From positions 1 through 64,000 of the forward strand of contig NZ_JADEXS020000001.1 of assembly GCF_015207005.2 (NCBI RefSeq): a stretch of DNA of 64,000 nucleotides. Direction: 5' to 3'. A program made the translations under genes and the position numbers. The notes beneath the pieces are model-generated. The model made no database searches. It saw only the letters and a program-made list of their open reading frames with translations, and was not told the origin of the DNA. Below are positions 56,089-64,000 of this stretch, in pieces; the stretch's first letter is position 1, and the number at the start of each line of letters is the position of its first letter. The stretch comes from Desmonostoc muscorum LEGE 12446. GTDB taxonomy: Bacteria > Cyanobacteriota > Cyanobacteriia > Cyanobacteriales > Nostocaceae.

Positions 56089-57129
56089 TTAAGCTAAATC
56101 TGATTGGATTTCTTGATAAATAGCAGCAAACAAAATTCCTTCCCGAATTGTTCCAAAGGTTTTGGCTCTCTGGGCATGATGTAATGCAACTAAACACCAA
56201 TCTTCATCAAAACAAGGTGAACCACTCGAACCTAAAGCTGTTTTATTAACATATTGAACTAAACCACTATTATGATAAACTCCTGTGATGCCATCGTGAC
56301 TGATGGACAGTTTCATGGAATCGCCTTCAGGATGTTGTAAAACACTAATTCCCATTTTCTCAATTGGTAACTTCTTCCCATCCCAACGCGCAGGTTTAAT
56401 ATCTTTCTCTTGGTTAATTTTAGATTCTACCTGTAATAAAATATAATCTAGATGTTCAGTTTTACTAAAACGTAAAATGGGTTTTTGGTTATCTAGTTTA
56501 AATGAATTACCAGAATTTTCACCACCATCATCTGAGGTAAAAAAGCCAAATTTCAAAACAGCATCACGAGCGTTATTTTCTATGTTACTTTCTTCATTAG
56601 GGTGGAAAACATGATAATTGGTTAATATCTTATTAGGTGTAATTAAAACTCCTGTTCCCATAATCTTGCGAGATGGTATTTCAATCCGACATACCGATGC
56701 AGATTGTTCAATTGCGCGTTTCAAAAATCCTACATCCAAGTAATCAAAATTAGGTTTCAGCCAATTTTGCAGTTGAATTTCATCAGTTTCACCTTTCCAG
56801 TTAATATTGGGGCCAAAATCTGTTGTTATTACTGGCGAGTCAGTAATAAAGCGTTTATTAATAACAACTGATTCATAAAATTCCTTCAAGTCTGGATTAT
56901 CAGGATTAGTTTCGTAGGCAGCTAAAATTAACCGATATGTTTTCCCTCTGGGAATTGCCCACCTAGTTAATAACTTAAAGACAATATCTGTAACATTTTC
57001 GCCACCTGCGATCGCATCCAAATTTTCCTCTAATTCAAACTCAACCATCATTGCCAAATCATTTTTAGTGGGATAAGCACTAACAATGGCTTTAACTAAC
57101 CTTTTGAGTTCAGCACCAGATAGCTTCAT
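56089..57129 (-). CDS. EAD1-trypsin-like serine protease
   Basis: 346 residues from the ATG at 57129 (MKLSGAELKRLVKAIV); the frame is open to 57246 but that part overlaps an IR element. Residues 3-85 are an EAD1 domain nearly superimposable on that of the VMAP protein (AYP-K-DLAMMVEFEL-ENLDAIAGGEN). A trypsin-like protease follows with His173 (NYHVFHP), Asp228 (EHLDYILL) and Ser302 (GSSGSP). EAD1 domains pair homotypically, so the protease is expected to be recruited or activated by the VMAP protein. Last gene of the set in genome order and first in transcription. Confidence 0.88.
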   Translation of the reverse strand: MKLSGAELKRLVKAIVSAYPTKNDLAMMVEFELEENLDAIAGGENVTDIVFKLLTRWAIPRGKTYRLILAAYETNPDNPDLKEFYESVVINKRFITDSPVITTDFGPNINWKGETDEIQLQNWLKPNFDYLDVGFLKRAIEQSASVCRIEIPSRKIMGTGVLITPNKILTNYHVFHPNEESNIENNARDAVLKFGFFTSDDGGENSGNSFKLDNQKPILRFSKTEHLDYILLQVESKINQEKDIKPARWDGKKLPIEKMGISVLQHPEGDSMKLSISHDGITGVYHNSGLVQYVNKTALGSSGSPCFDEDWCLVALHHAQRAKTFGTIREGILFAAIYQEIQSDLA

Positions 57130-57204
57130 AATCAAGGACTTAGTAAAATCAGGGGTGAAAGCAAGTATAAGCGACAGTGAAATAATTATGACACGATCGC
57201 TGTT

Positions 57205-57704
57205 AGGGACTTCCAGTTTCAAAAAGATCCCGTCGTAGGGGCGCATAGCTATGCATTGGTGTCAACTTAACGTGAAACCCTCGTCCCACACACGTTTTAC
57301 CCCCCTTAATCCCCCCTTGGAAAGGCAGGGCTGATTCATTCCCCAAAGAGCTTTAAAAATCAAGGGTTCTAGCGATTAAAAATTAGTTATTTTGTTACTG
57401 GCGTGCCGATGAAACCAACTATTTTACTGATATTTCAGTGCTTAAATGTTCATCTCTTCGTCACGCTTACTTACAATTTTCTTGCTAACCATCTTGACAA
57501 ATCCTGTTTGAAATGGAATGAAACAGCCCTGCCTTGGAAAGGGGGGAAAAAGGAATTTAGTTCCCTCCCCTTTACAAGGGGAGGGTTAGGGTGGGGTAAA
57601 GCGTATGTGGGACAAGCATTTGAGCTTAAGTTGACACCAATGATAGCTATGCGCCCCTACAAATGTACAAATAATTTGGGATAATTTATTTTTTGGAAGT
57701 CCCT
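57205..57704. mobile_element. 500-bp non-coding element with long inverted arms
   Basis: Begins AGGGACTTCCA (57205-57215) and ends TGGAAGTCCCT (57694-57704). The arms share several more blocks in inverse order: TAGGGGCGCATAGCTAT, TTGGTGTCAACTTAA, GTCCCACA-ACG-TTTACCCC and GGCAGGGCTG-TTCATTCC. It is a candidate non-autonomous transposon. The block lies 76 bp upstream of the EAD1-trypsin start, and an end-like GGAAGTCCCT also occurs at 58571-58580. Confidence 0.7.
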
Positions 57705-57737
57705 GAATAGATTATTTGCCATTTCCGGCGGAAACAT

Positions 57738-58337
57738 TTACAACGTTGCTACAAGTTCCTTTAAGCGATCGCGTCCATCCCGAAAGACAGGCCAACCATC
57801 CCCCACCAGCACTGCTTCCACTCGACTGAGTTCTGCTAACCTCCGCACCGAAGCAACAGCCTGCTCTCGATTGAGCAGCTTGTCATCTGGTAATATTGTC
57901 AAACTACCAGCCTTGCGTGCCCGTACTAAATCTCCTGTAATCAACGTTGTTTCCTCTAGTAATAAAGCCAGTTCACCGGGCGTTTTAGAACCTTGGAGTT
58001 CAATTACCTTTAGTCCAGGTACGAACTCCTCACCATCAGACAGCCAGCGATCGCAAAATATAGGAAAACTATCTTTTTCCGCCACAGGGCCGGCAATCTT
58101 AGCATAGGTTTGATCAGCAATTTCTTTACTTGCCCTGACATGCTCAGAATTCGTCAGCACAATCCAAACTACACCACCGAGGGATTTCAGATGATTCCAA
58201 TCATGGTTTGATAGGGCTACTGGGTCAATCAAGATGTTGCCATCTGGGCGAATCCAGGCAATCCCATTGAAATCAATATTTCTTGCCGGATTGAAATTAG
58301 ACCAGCTATAAAGATCGGGACGGTGCAAAGATTTCAT
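57738..58337 (-). CDS. MBL-fold-like protein lacking the HxHxDH motif
   Basis: 199 residues. Overall pattern resembles MBL-fold metallo-hydrolases (ILIDPVAL, WIVLTNSEHVRAS, TLITGDLVRARKAG), but where an active hydrolase has HxHxDH this has TNSEHVRAS, with only one His, and the downstream ligand His are also not obvious. It may bind no metal and be inactive, or have a different activity. Starts ATG; adjacent to heptamer arrays upstream. Confidence 0.65.
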   Translation of the reverse strand: MKSLHRPDLYSWSNFNPARNIDFNGIAWIRPDGNILIDPVALSNHDWNHLKSLGGVVWIVLTNSEHVRASKEIADQTYAKIAGPVAEKDSFPIFCDRWLSDGEEFVPGLKVIELQGSKTPGELALLLEETTLITGDLVRARKAGSLTILPDDKLLNREQAVASVRRLAELSRVEAVLVGDGWPVFRDGRDRLKELVATL

Positions 58338-58404
58338 GATGATTCTGGATTTGTACCTTCAATAATTGACTATTAATCTCAATAATTCAGTATATAGATA
58401 TATA

Positions 58405-58798
58405 GGGGGATTGGGGATTGGGGATTGGGGATTGGGGATTGGGGATTGGGGATTGGGGATTGGGGATTGGGAAATAAGACATGGAAACACGGAGAAATTA
58501 TTCACCGCGTCGCCACGTCTCCGACTCTCCCTTAGGGATTATCAATAAATAATTGGATATTTTTTTATTTGGAAGTCCCTTATTTTCTTTATGTCCCCAG
58601 TCCCCAGTCCCCAGTCCCCAGTCCCCAGCCCCCAGTCCCCACTCCCCAGCCCCCAGTCCCCACTCCCCAGCCCCCAGTCCCCACTCCCCACTCCCCAGTC
58701 CCCAGTCCCCAGTCCCCAGTCCCCAGTCCCCAGTCCCCAGTCCCCAGTCCCCAGTCCCCAGTCCCCAGTTCCCACTCCCCACTCCCCACTCCCCACTC
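58405..58798 (+). repeat. GGGGATT array facing AGTCCCC array
   Basis: Left arm 58405-58471: about nine GGGGATT units. Right arm 58593-58798: about 28 heptamers, mainly AGTCCCC with ACTCCCC and AGCCCCC variants, the longest array of the window. An IS-end-like TTTGGAAGTCCCT (58568-58580) lies between the arms, together with the GC-rich CTTAGGGATTATC block. Confidence 0.95.
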
Positions 58799-58913
58799 CT
58801 TCCTCTAGACGTGGAATTTGAGTATACTACGATAAATCTATCGATATTATGGTTTTATTCGGGTTTACAGAAACTCCCGCATAAGCGCAATCAAGATCAA
58901 CAGAGGCAAAGGG

Positions 58914-60104
58914 GTGAGTCAGATGCAGCGCCAAAAAATATCAGCCAAGGCAAACCAGTTTACAGAATCGGTGATTCGAGAAATGACAAGGGTGGCACTG
59001 CAACATGGTGCGGTGAATTTAGCCCAGGGATTTCCTGATTTTTCTTGTCCGGCTGAGTTGAAACAGGCAGCTTATGAAGCAATCGAGGCGGATGTTAACC
59101 AATATGCTATCACTTGGGGCGATCGCCCATTTCGTGAAGCGATCGCCAAAAAAGTCCGCTGGTATCTCGGCTTAGATATCAACCCCGAAACCCAAATCAC
59201 CGTTACCTGTGGTTCCACAGAAGCAATGGCAGCTGTGATGCTGGCCACAGTCGATCCTGGTGACGAAGTAATTGTGTTTGAGCCGTATTATGAAAATTAC
59301 GGCCCCGATGCGATTTTAGCTGGTGCTAAACCCCGCTACGTGACACTACATCCCCCCCATTGGACATTTGATGAAACACAGTTGCGTCAAGCTTTCAACG
59401 CTAATACCAAAGCCATTATTATTAACACACCCCATAACCCCACCGGTAAAGTCTTCACCCGTGAAGAACTAACCCTAATTGCTGAACTTTGTCAAAAGTG
59501 GGATGTACTAGCCTTTACTGACGAAATCTACGAACACATTCTTTATGATGGCACTCAACATATCGCCTTAGCGACCCTTCCCGGAATGGAAGAACGCACA
59601 GTCACCATTAACGGTTTATCCAAAACTTACAGCGTCACCGGATGGCGAGTTGGCTACATTTTGGCAAACCCGGAATTGACGGCAGCCATTCGTAAAGTGC
59701 ATGATTTCTTAACAGTGGGTGCCCCTGCACCATTGCAACGAGCTGGAGTTGCCGCTATGCAACTACCACCATCCTATTATGAAGAACTAGCCAAACTTTA
59801 TCAGCAAAAGCGAGACAACATCTTACAAATTTTAGATCGAGTTGGCATACCCTACTTCCTTCCCAAAGGAGCTTATTACGTACTTGCAGATATTTCCAAA
59901 TTCGGCTACAAAACCGATATTGAATTCACTTACCACTTAATTAAAGATATTGGTGTTGCTGTAGTTCCTGGTTCTAGCTTTTTCAACCAACCAGAAAAAG
60001 GACATTCTTTGATCAGATTCTGCTTCAGCAAAAAACCTGAGACATTGCAAACAGCAAGTGACAAATTACTCAAACTACAACCCACTCTACAACCAACATC
60101 CTAA
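58914..60104 (+). CDS. PLP-dependent aminotransferase (class I/II)
   Basis: 396 residues from a GTG at 58914; the ATG at 58923 is possible too (AGGGG eight bases upstream). Fold type I aminotransferase with PLP lysine Lys237 (NGLSKTYSVTGWRVGY), NTPHNPTGKVF and the C-terminal RFCFSKKPETL arginine. Sequence features are those of the aspartate/methionine/kynurenine aminotransferase group. Followed by a hairpin and the CBS gene, so a role in sulfur amino acid metabolism is possible. Confidence 0.9.
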   Translation: MSQMQRQKISAKANQFTESVIREMTRVALQHGAVNLAQGFPDFSCPAELKQAAYEAIEADVNQYAITWGDRPFREAIAKKVRWYLGLDINPETQITVTCGSTEAMAAVMLATVDPGDEVIVFEPYYENYGPDAILAGAKPRYVTLHPPHWTFDETQLRQAFNANTKAIIINTPHNPTGKVFTREELTLIAELCQKWDVLAFTDEIYEHILYDGTQHIALATLPGMEERTVTINGLSKTYSVTGWRVGYILANPELTAAIRKVHDFLTVGAPAPLQRAGVAAMQLPPSYYEELAKLYQQKRDNILQILDRVGIPYFLPKGAYYVLADISKFGYKTDIEFTYHLIKDIGVAVVPGSSFFNQPEKGHSLIRFCFSKKPETLQTASDKLLKLQPTLQPTS

Positions 60105-60127
60105 ACCAATTTCTTATCTTATCCTCT

Positions 60128-60167
60128 CTTATCTTTGCGTTCTTCTCTGACGAGACGCAAAGGTAAG
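60128..60167. terminator. 13-bp hairpin between aminotransferase and CBS
   Basis: CTTATCTTTGCGT (60128-60140) pairs with ACGCAAAGGTAAG (60155-60167) with one G-U pair. It lies 24 bp after the aminotransferase stop, so it probably ends that transcript. Confidence 0.5.
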
Positions 60168-60203
60168 AAATAAACCATTTTACAAATTATTTAGAGATGC
60201 TAT

Positions 60204-61568
60204 ATGACTGCTTACGAGAATATTTTACAAGCAATTGGTAGAACTCCATTAGTCAAACTTAACAAAATTACCGAAGATATTCACTCAACTATTTATGCCA
60301 AAGTAGAATATCTCAATCCTGGCGGCAGTACCAAAGATAGAATTGCCCTCACCATGATTGAAGCCGCAGAAAAAACAGGTCAATTACAACCAGGTGGTAC
60401 TATTATTGAAGCCACCGCAGGCAATACTGGTGTCGGATTAGCATTAATTGCAGCAGTAAAAAAATATCGCTGTATTTTCGTCATGCCTGATAAAATGAGC
60501 CAGGATAAAATCAATCTACTCAAAGCTTATGGTGCAGAAGTAGTTGTTACTCCCACATCTGTACCGCCTGACTCAGCAGAAAGCTATAACGGTGTAGCAG
60601 AAAGACTTGCCAAAGAAATACCCAAAGCTTACAGACCAAATCAATTTGAAAACCCGAATAATCCTTTAGCACATTACTTAACTACAGGCCCAGAAATTTG
60701 GTCAGATAGTAATGGTAAAGTTGATGTGTTTGTTGCAGGTATGGGCACAGGTGGTACAATTTCTGGAGTTGCCAAATATCTCAAAGAGCAAAATCCAAAT
60801 ATCGTAATTGTTGGTGCAGATCCAGAAGGTTCAATTCTTTCGGGTGATACACCTAAATCTTACAAAGTTGAAGGAATTGGCGAAGACTTTATTCCCAAAA
60901 CTTTTAATCGGCAATTAGTAGATGAAATGGTTCGAGTTAGCGATAAAGAATCATTTAATATGACTCGTCGTTTAGCACGCGAAGAAGGTTTATTAGTAGG
61001 AGGTTCTTGTGGTACAGCAGTAGCCGCAGCCTTGAAGTATGCAGCCAGATTAACAGAGCCAAAATATATTGTAGTTTTATTACCAGATACGGGAAGAAAT
61101 TACATTAATAAAATTTACTCCGATGCGTGGATGCAGGAAAATGGTTTTTGGGAAGGTACAACAGTCAGAAGCACGAAAGTTGGAGAAATTCTTGCTCAAA
61201 AAACAGATTTTCCTTCGCTAGTTGCTGTCAGTCCGCGTGATACTTTGAGCAAAGCCACAAACTACCTGCAAAAGTTAAATATCTCCCAGCTACCAGTGAT
61301 TGATAATAATCATGTAGTAGGAAGCGTCAATGAAGCTTCTTTAATGAAATTCCTTCATGATGGTATCAACTTTTCTAACCAGGAAGTTTCGGCAGTTATG
61401 GGTAAACCATTGCCAATTCTTGATGAAGAAGTCCATGTTTCGGAAGCTTATCGACTGCTTTTATCAGGAACCACAGGGATTATTATTAAGCAGCGTGATG
61501 TTCCTATTGGATTAATTACCAGGGCTGATTTAATTAGATATTGGATTAGTCAAACCCAGGAATCATGA
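60204..61568 (+). CDS. cystathionine beta-synthase
   Basis: 454 residues. PLP lysine Lys44 in NPGGSTKDR, TAGNTG and GTGGTISG phosphate-binding loops, then two CBS domains from about 325 to the end (regulatory Bateman module). Condenses homocysteine with serine to cystathionine. Single-gene distance of 178 bp to the cystathionine gamma-lyase/synthase gene. The pair makes reverse transsulfuration likely. Cysteine synthase is a possible alternative, but the CBS module favours cystathionine beta-synthase. Confidence 0.9.
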   Translation: MTAYENILQAIGRTPLVKLNKITEDIHSTIYAKVEYLNPGGSTKDRIALTMIEAAEKTGQLQPGGTIIEATAGNTGVGLALIAAVKKYRCIFVMPDKMSQDKINLLKAYGAEVVVTPTSVPPDSAESYNGVAERLAKEIPKAYRPNQFENPNNPLAHYLTTGPEIWSDSNGKVDVFVAGMGTGGTISGVAKYLKEQNPNIVIVGADPEGSILSGDTPKSYKVEGIGEDFIPKTFNRQLVDEMVRVSDKESFNMTRRLAREEGLLVGGSCGTAVAAALKYAARLTEPKYIVVLLPDTGRNYINKIYSDAWMQENGFWEGTTVRSTKVGEILAQKTDFPSLVAVSPRDTLSKATNYLQKLNISQLPVIDNNHVVGSVNEASLMKFLHDGINFSNQEVSAVMGKPLPILDEEVHVSEAYRLLLSGTTGIIIKQRDVPIGLITRADLIRYWISQTQES

Positions 61569-61576
61569 ATAAGAAG

Positions 61577-61715
61577 TCAGAATTCAGAATTCAGAATTCA
61601 GAATTTAGAATTCCGTAGAGATGATCGCCTCCTAATTGTTTTCTATTAAATCTGCATATTTTCTGAAGCATTACAGGCAGCCAGTCCTGCTGAATTCTGA
61701 ATTCTGAATTCTGGC
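61577..61715 (+). repeat. CAGAATT and CTGAATT inverted heptamer arrays
   Basis: 61577-61611: about five CAGAATT units. 61690-61713: about four AATTCTG units. The two arrays are reverse complements, in the same paired arrangement as the G/C-rich arrays. Confidence 0.9.
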
Positions 61716-61746
61716 TCCTAAATTCTTTCTTTATAAAGGTAAAACA

Positions 61747-62883
61747 ATGGAATTTGAAACTAGAGCAATTCATGAAGGTCAGCAATCAGACCCCCAAACA
61801 GGTGCAGTAATTGTCCCCATTTATTTGACTTCCACCTATGAACAAGAAGCCATAGGTCAACACAAAGGATATGAATATTCTCGCACGGGAAACCCCACTC
61901 GTACTGCTTTAGAAGAGGCTTTAGCTTCTATTGAAAATGGTAAATTTGGTTTAGCGTTTGCTTCTGGTTTAGCTGCAACTACTACAGTATTAAGCCTGCT
62001 AAAAAGTGGCGATCATATTGTTGCTGGCGATGATTTGTATGGTGGAACTTATCGTTTGCTAGAAAAGGTTGTGAAAAATTGGGGTGTGACAACTAGTTAT
62101 GTAGATATTGATAATATTGCTGAATTTGAATCTGCCATTCAACCAAATACGAAGTTGATTTGGATTGAAACTCCTACCAACCCATTATTAAAAATCATTG
62201 ATATTGCAGCACTGTCAAATATTGCCCGTAAACACAATATCATTTTAGTAGTTGATAACACATTTGCGAGTCCTTATTTCCAAACACCGTTAGATTTGGG
62301 TGCTGATATTGTGGTTCACAGCACTACCAAATATCTAGGAGGACACAGCGATATTATTGGTGGCGCAGTTATTACATCTAATGAGCAACTATACACCGAA
62401 CTGAAGTTTTATCAAAATGCGATCGGAGCTATTCCCAGTCCTTTTGATAGCTGGTTAGTGCTACGAGGAATTAAAACTCTGGCTGTGAGAATGCGAGAAC
62501 ATGAAAAAAACGCTTTATTTTTAGCGAAATTTTTAGAAAAGCATTCTAAAATTGAGCGAATTTACTATCCAGGATTACCTAGCCACGAACAACATCAACT
62601 AGCAAAAGAGCAAATGTCTGGCTTCGGGGGGATGATTAGTTTGGAATTAAAAGGTGGTTTTGCTGAGGTTGAAAGATTCGCTTCCCGACTCAAGTTGTTT
62701 TTGCTGGCTGAAAGTTTAGGAGGAGTGGAGTCACTGCTTTGTTATCCCACCAAAATGACCCACGGTTCTTTACCAGAAGCGGAACGACTGAAGCGGGGAA
62801 TAAAGGATAATTTAGTCCGTCTTTCGGTAGGAATTGAGCATCACCAAGATTTGCAAGCTGATTTAGAAAATGCTCTTTCTTGA
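61747..62883 (+). CDS. cystathionine gamma-synthase/lyase family protein
   Basis: 378 residues. PLP lysine Lys195 in HSTTKYLGGHSD, YSRTGNPTR substrate loop (44-52) and ETPTNPLLK. Class of Cys/Met metabolism PLP enzymes. After a cystathionine beta-synthase, cystathionine gamma-lyase is likelier than the synthase, so homocysteine sulfur would be moved to cysteine. Sequence alone does not separate the two. Full length. Confidence 0.9.
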   Translation: MEFETRAIHEGQQSDPQTGAVIVPIYLTSTYEQEAIGQHKGYEYSRTGNPTRTALEEALASIENGKFGLAFASGLAATTTVLSLLKSGDHIVAGDDLYGGTYRLLEKVVKNWGVTTSYVDIDNIAEFESAIQPNTKLIWIETPTNPLLKIIDIAALSNIARKHNIILVVDNTFASPYFQTPLDLGADIVVHSTTKYLGGHSDIIGGAVITSNEQLYTELKFYQNAIGAIPSPFDSWLVLRGIKTLAVRMREHEKNALFLAKFLEKHSKIERIYYPGLPSHEQHQLAKEQMSGFGGMISLELKGGFAEVERFASRLKLFLLAESLGGVESLLCYPTKMTHGSLPEAERLKRGIKDNLVRLSVGIEHHQDLQADLENALS

Positions 62884-63020
62884 AAATGGGAGTAGAGGGG
62901 AAATCTTTTTTATGTTTGCTTGTGAGATTTTCCCGTGATTGACTGTCTTGAACAAGAAGCAGGGGGAAGGGGGAATGCTCCCTTCCCCCTTGCCGCGAAA
63001 CGAAGTGGAGCAAGGGTCTC

Positions 63021-63167
63021 ATATCATGTCCGCCTAATCACTTATTAAAACCCAAGAACCCCACCCCGCCAAAGCTGCGCTTTGTCTCCCCTCCCCGCTT
63101 GCGGGGAGGGGCTGGGGGTGGGGTGCAATGACTGTGGGAATCATAACTAATTATGCGGACATGATAT
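63021..63167. mobile_element. 147-bp MITE-like element
   Basis: Ends ATATCATGTCCGC (63021-63033) and GCGGACATGATAT (63155-63167), exact inverses extended by a partial TAAT-A-TTAT match. Inside are GC-rich hairpins, for example CCCCTCCCCGC...GGGGAGGGG. The surrounding 62884-63304 holds no gene. Confidence 0.7.
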
Positions 63168-63304
63168 CAATCCCTTACTTCATTTGTTGCAAAGATTTTT
63201 TGAATTGGTATCATTTGATCCTCAAAGCATTTCTCAATACCCAGCCCCCAATCCCCACTCTCCAATTACGATAAACTGTCTCAAGTGAGTGAGCAGGGGT
63301 GAAA

Positions 63305-64000
63305 ATGAGCGGCATCACCAGCCATCGCGGCGATCGCACATCTGGAATGAAACTAAGGAAGCTGTTTTCCAGTTGGCAGCAATTATTTGGAGAAGCACGT
63401 ACCCGAATTTTGTTCTGGTATTTGCTGATTTTGGGGATAACATTTCTCATCGCAATTCCGGCTTTTCGCTATCATCTCTACCAGCGCATTGATGAACGCG
63501 TTCGTCAAGACATGTTGGAAGATATGGCGGCTTTTAATGCGTTGATTAAAGGTGAAACCTTTGCTCCAGATGATGATCTGAGTGAGGATGACCCAGAAGA
63601 CATAGCGATCGGGCCAGAACAATTAAAATGGTTGCTCGACGGCAAAAAACAAATCGCTCCTCCAGCTTCCAAAGAAGATTTAATTAAGCTTTTCAGAGCT
63701 TATTTGTTATATCGACTACCAGAGGATGACTCTTACTTCATCACCTTTGTTGATGGTAAATTTTATAAATCTAGCCCGAGAGCGCGTCCTAAACCCCTTG
63801 CCAAGGAATCACCACTGATGCAGCGGTGGGCAAAACAAACCAAACCAGAGCAGGGAGAAAAAGAATTTTCTGACCCGGATGTTAGTAAGATTCTTTACAT
63901 GGTGGAACCCATTAAAATTAATGGACAAATCCACGGTGTTTTTGTGGTTGCCCATAATACAACTGGTCAGCGGGCAGAGACTTTAGAAGCAGTTTCCGTA
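63305..64000 (+). CDS. sensor histidine kinase, N-terminal part, runs off window
   Basis: Open from the ATG at 63305 to the last base (232 codons, no stop). Begins MSGITSHRGDRT; an alternative start is at 63347. One transmembrane helix at about 34-58 (ILFWYLLILGITFLIAIPAF) is followed by a long periplasmic region rich in acidic residues (LSEDDPEDIAIG) and ending near GQIHGVFVVAHN, as seen in large cyanobacterial membrane sensor kinases. Kinase domain lies beyond the window. Sensor kinase is the best guess from this shape. Confidence 0.65.
   Translation, partial: MSGITSHRGDRTSGMKLRKLFSSWQQLFGEARTRILFWYLLILGITFLIAIPAFRYHLYQRIDERVRQDMLEDMAAFNALIKGETFAPDDDLSEDDPEDIAIGPEQLKWLLDGKKQIAPPASKEDLIKLFRAYLLYRLPEDDSYFITFVDGKFYKSSPRARPKPLAKESPLMQRWAKQTKPEQGEKEFSDPDVSKILYMVEPIKINGQIHGVFVVAHNTTGQRAETLEAVSV

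Noticed and set aside
57403..57684. 93-codon ORF
   Set aside because: Lies wholly inside the inverted-repeat element at 57205-57704; no protein-like features.
58498..59038. Long ORFs across the 58.4-58.8 kb arrays
   Set aside because: Same artefact of open heptamers; none has a credible start or non-repeat content.
60105..60203. Possible S-box or cysteine-related riboswitch before the CBS gene
   Set aside because: Only a simple hairpin is seen; the conserved cores of known riboswitches are absent.

Overview
The window comes from a filamentous, probably heterocyst-forming cyanobacterium of the Nostoc/Tolypothrix/Calothrix type. Supporting signs are very many HIP1 octamers (GCGATCGC), repeated tandem-heptamer arrays (GGGGACT, GGGGATT, ACGAATT, AATGACT, AGAATTC), copies of the 21-bp SDR5 element inside HIP1 sites, a PEP-CTERM protein, WD40-fused Ser/Thr kinases, a GH57 enzyme and an RppA/RppB-like two-component pair. 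No tRNA, rRNA or CRISPR array was recognised.

Layout. 0-3 kb: two tandemly duplicated PD-(D/E)XK nuclease-like genes followed after 5 bp by a cysteine desulfurase. 3-6.3 kb: an aldo/keto reductase and an SDR, divergent around a palindromic operator, then a cyanophycinase-like peptidase whose C-terminus is encoded by heptamer repeats. 7-12.3 kb: two divergent AAA-like ATPases, one with an HTH, one with 13 WD40 blades. 12.9-22 kb: alpha-glucan enzymes: a GH31 protein that looks like an alpha-1,4-glucan lyase, an unknown cupin-like partner, a GH13 enzyme and a GT4 glycosyltransferase, interrupted by a frameshifted TnpB element. 22-33 kb: a PAS/GAF/GGDEF diguanylate cyclase, lepA, a small RHH protein, a hybrid-sensor-like histidine kinase, an NFU protein and GH57. 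33-43 kb: a PEP-CTERM DUF4394 protein, a P-type cation ATPase, stress proteins, and an rppA-like response regulator split by an IS5-family element beside its intact kinase. 43-47 kb: two Ser/Thr kinases, one with WD40 blades. 47-57 kb: an apparent vWA-MoxR-VMAP conflict operon on the minus strand (EAD1-trypsin, small membrane protein, EAD1-VMAP, MoxR ATPase, vWA-like/caspase/FGE effector). Its MoxR gene is broken by a 1.76-kb IS, and its effector ends in what looks like a diversity-generating-retroelement variable region. 57.7-64 kb: MBL-like protein, aminotransferase, reverse transsulfuration pair (CBS and cystathionine gamma-lyase/synthase) and the start of a sensor kinase.

The points most worth attention are the conflict operon with its candidate diversified C-terminus, the two insertions that can be undone exactly on paper (response regulator and MoxR), the cyanobacterial glucan-lyase-like GH31, a pair of roughly 100-bp MITEs that differ by exactly one heptamer, and SDR5 insertions that split HIP1 inside two coding genes. 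Function assignments rest on recognised motifs in the translated sequence; no database search was possible.
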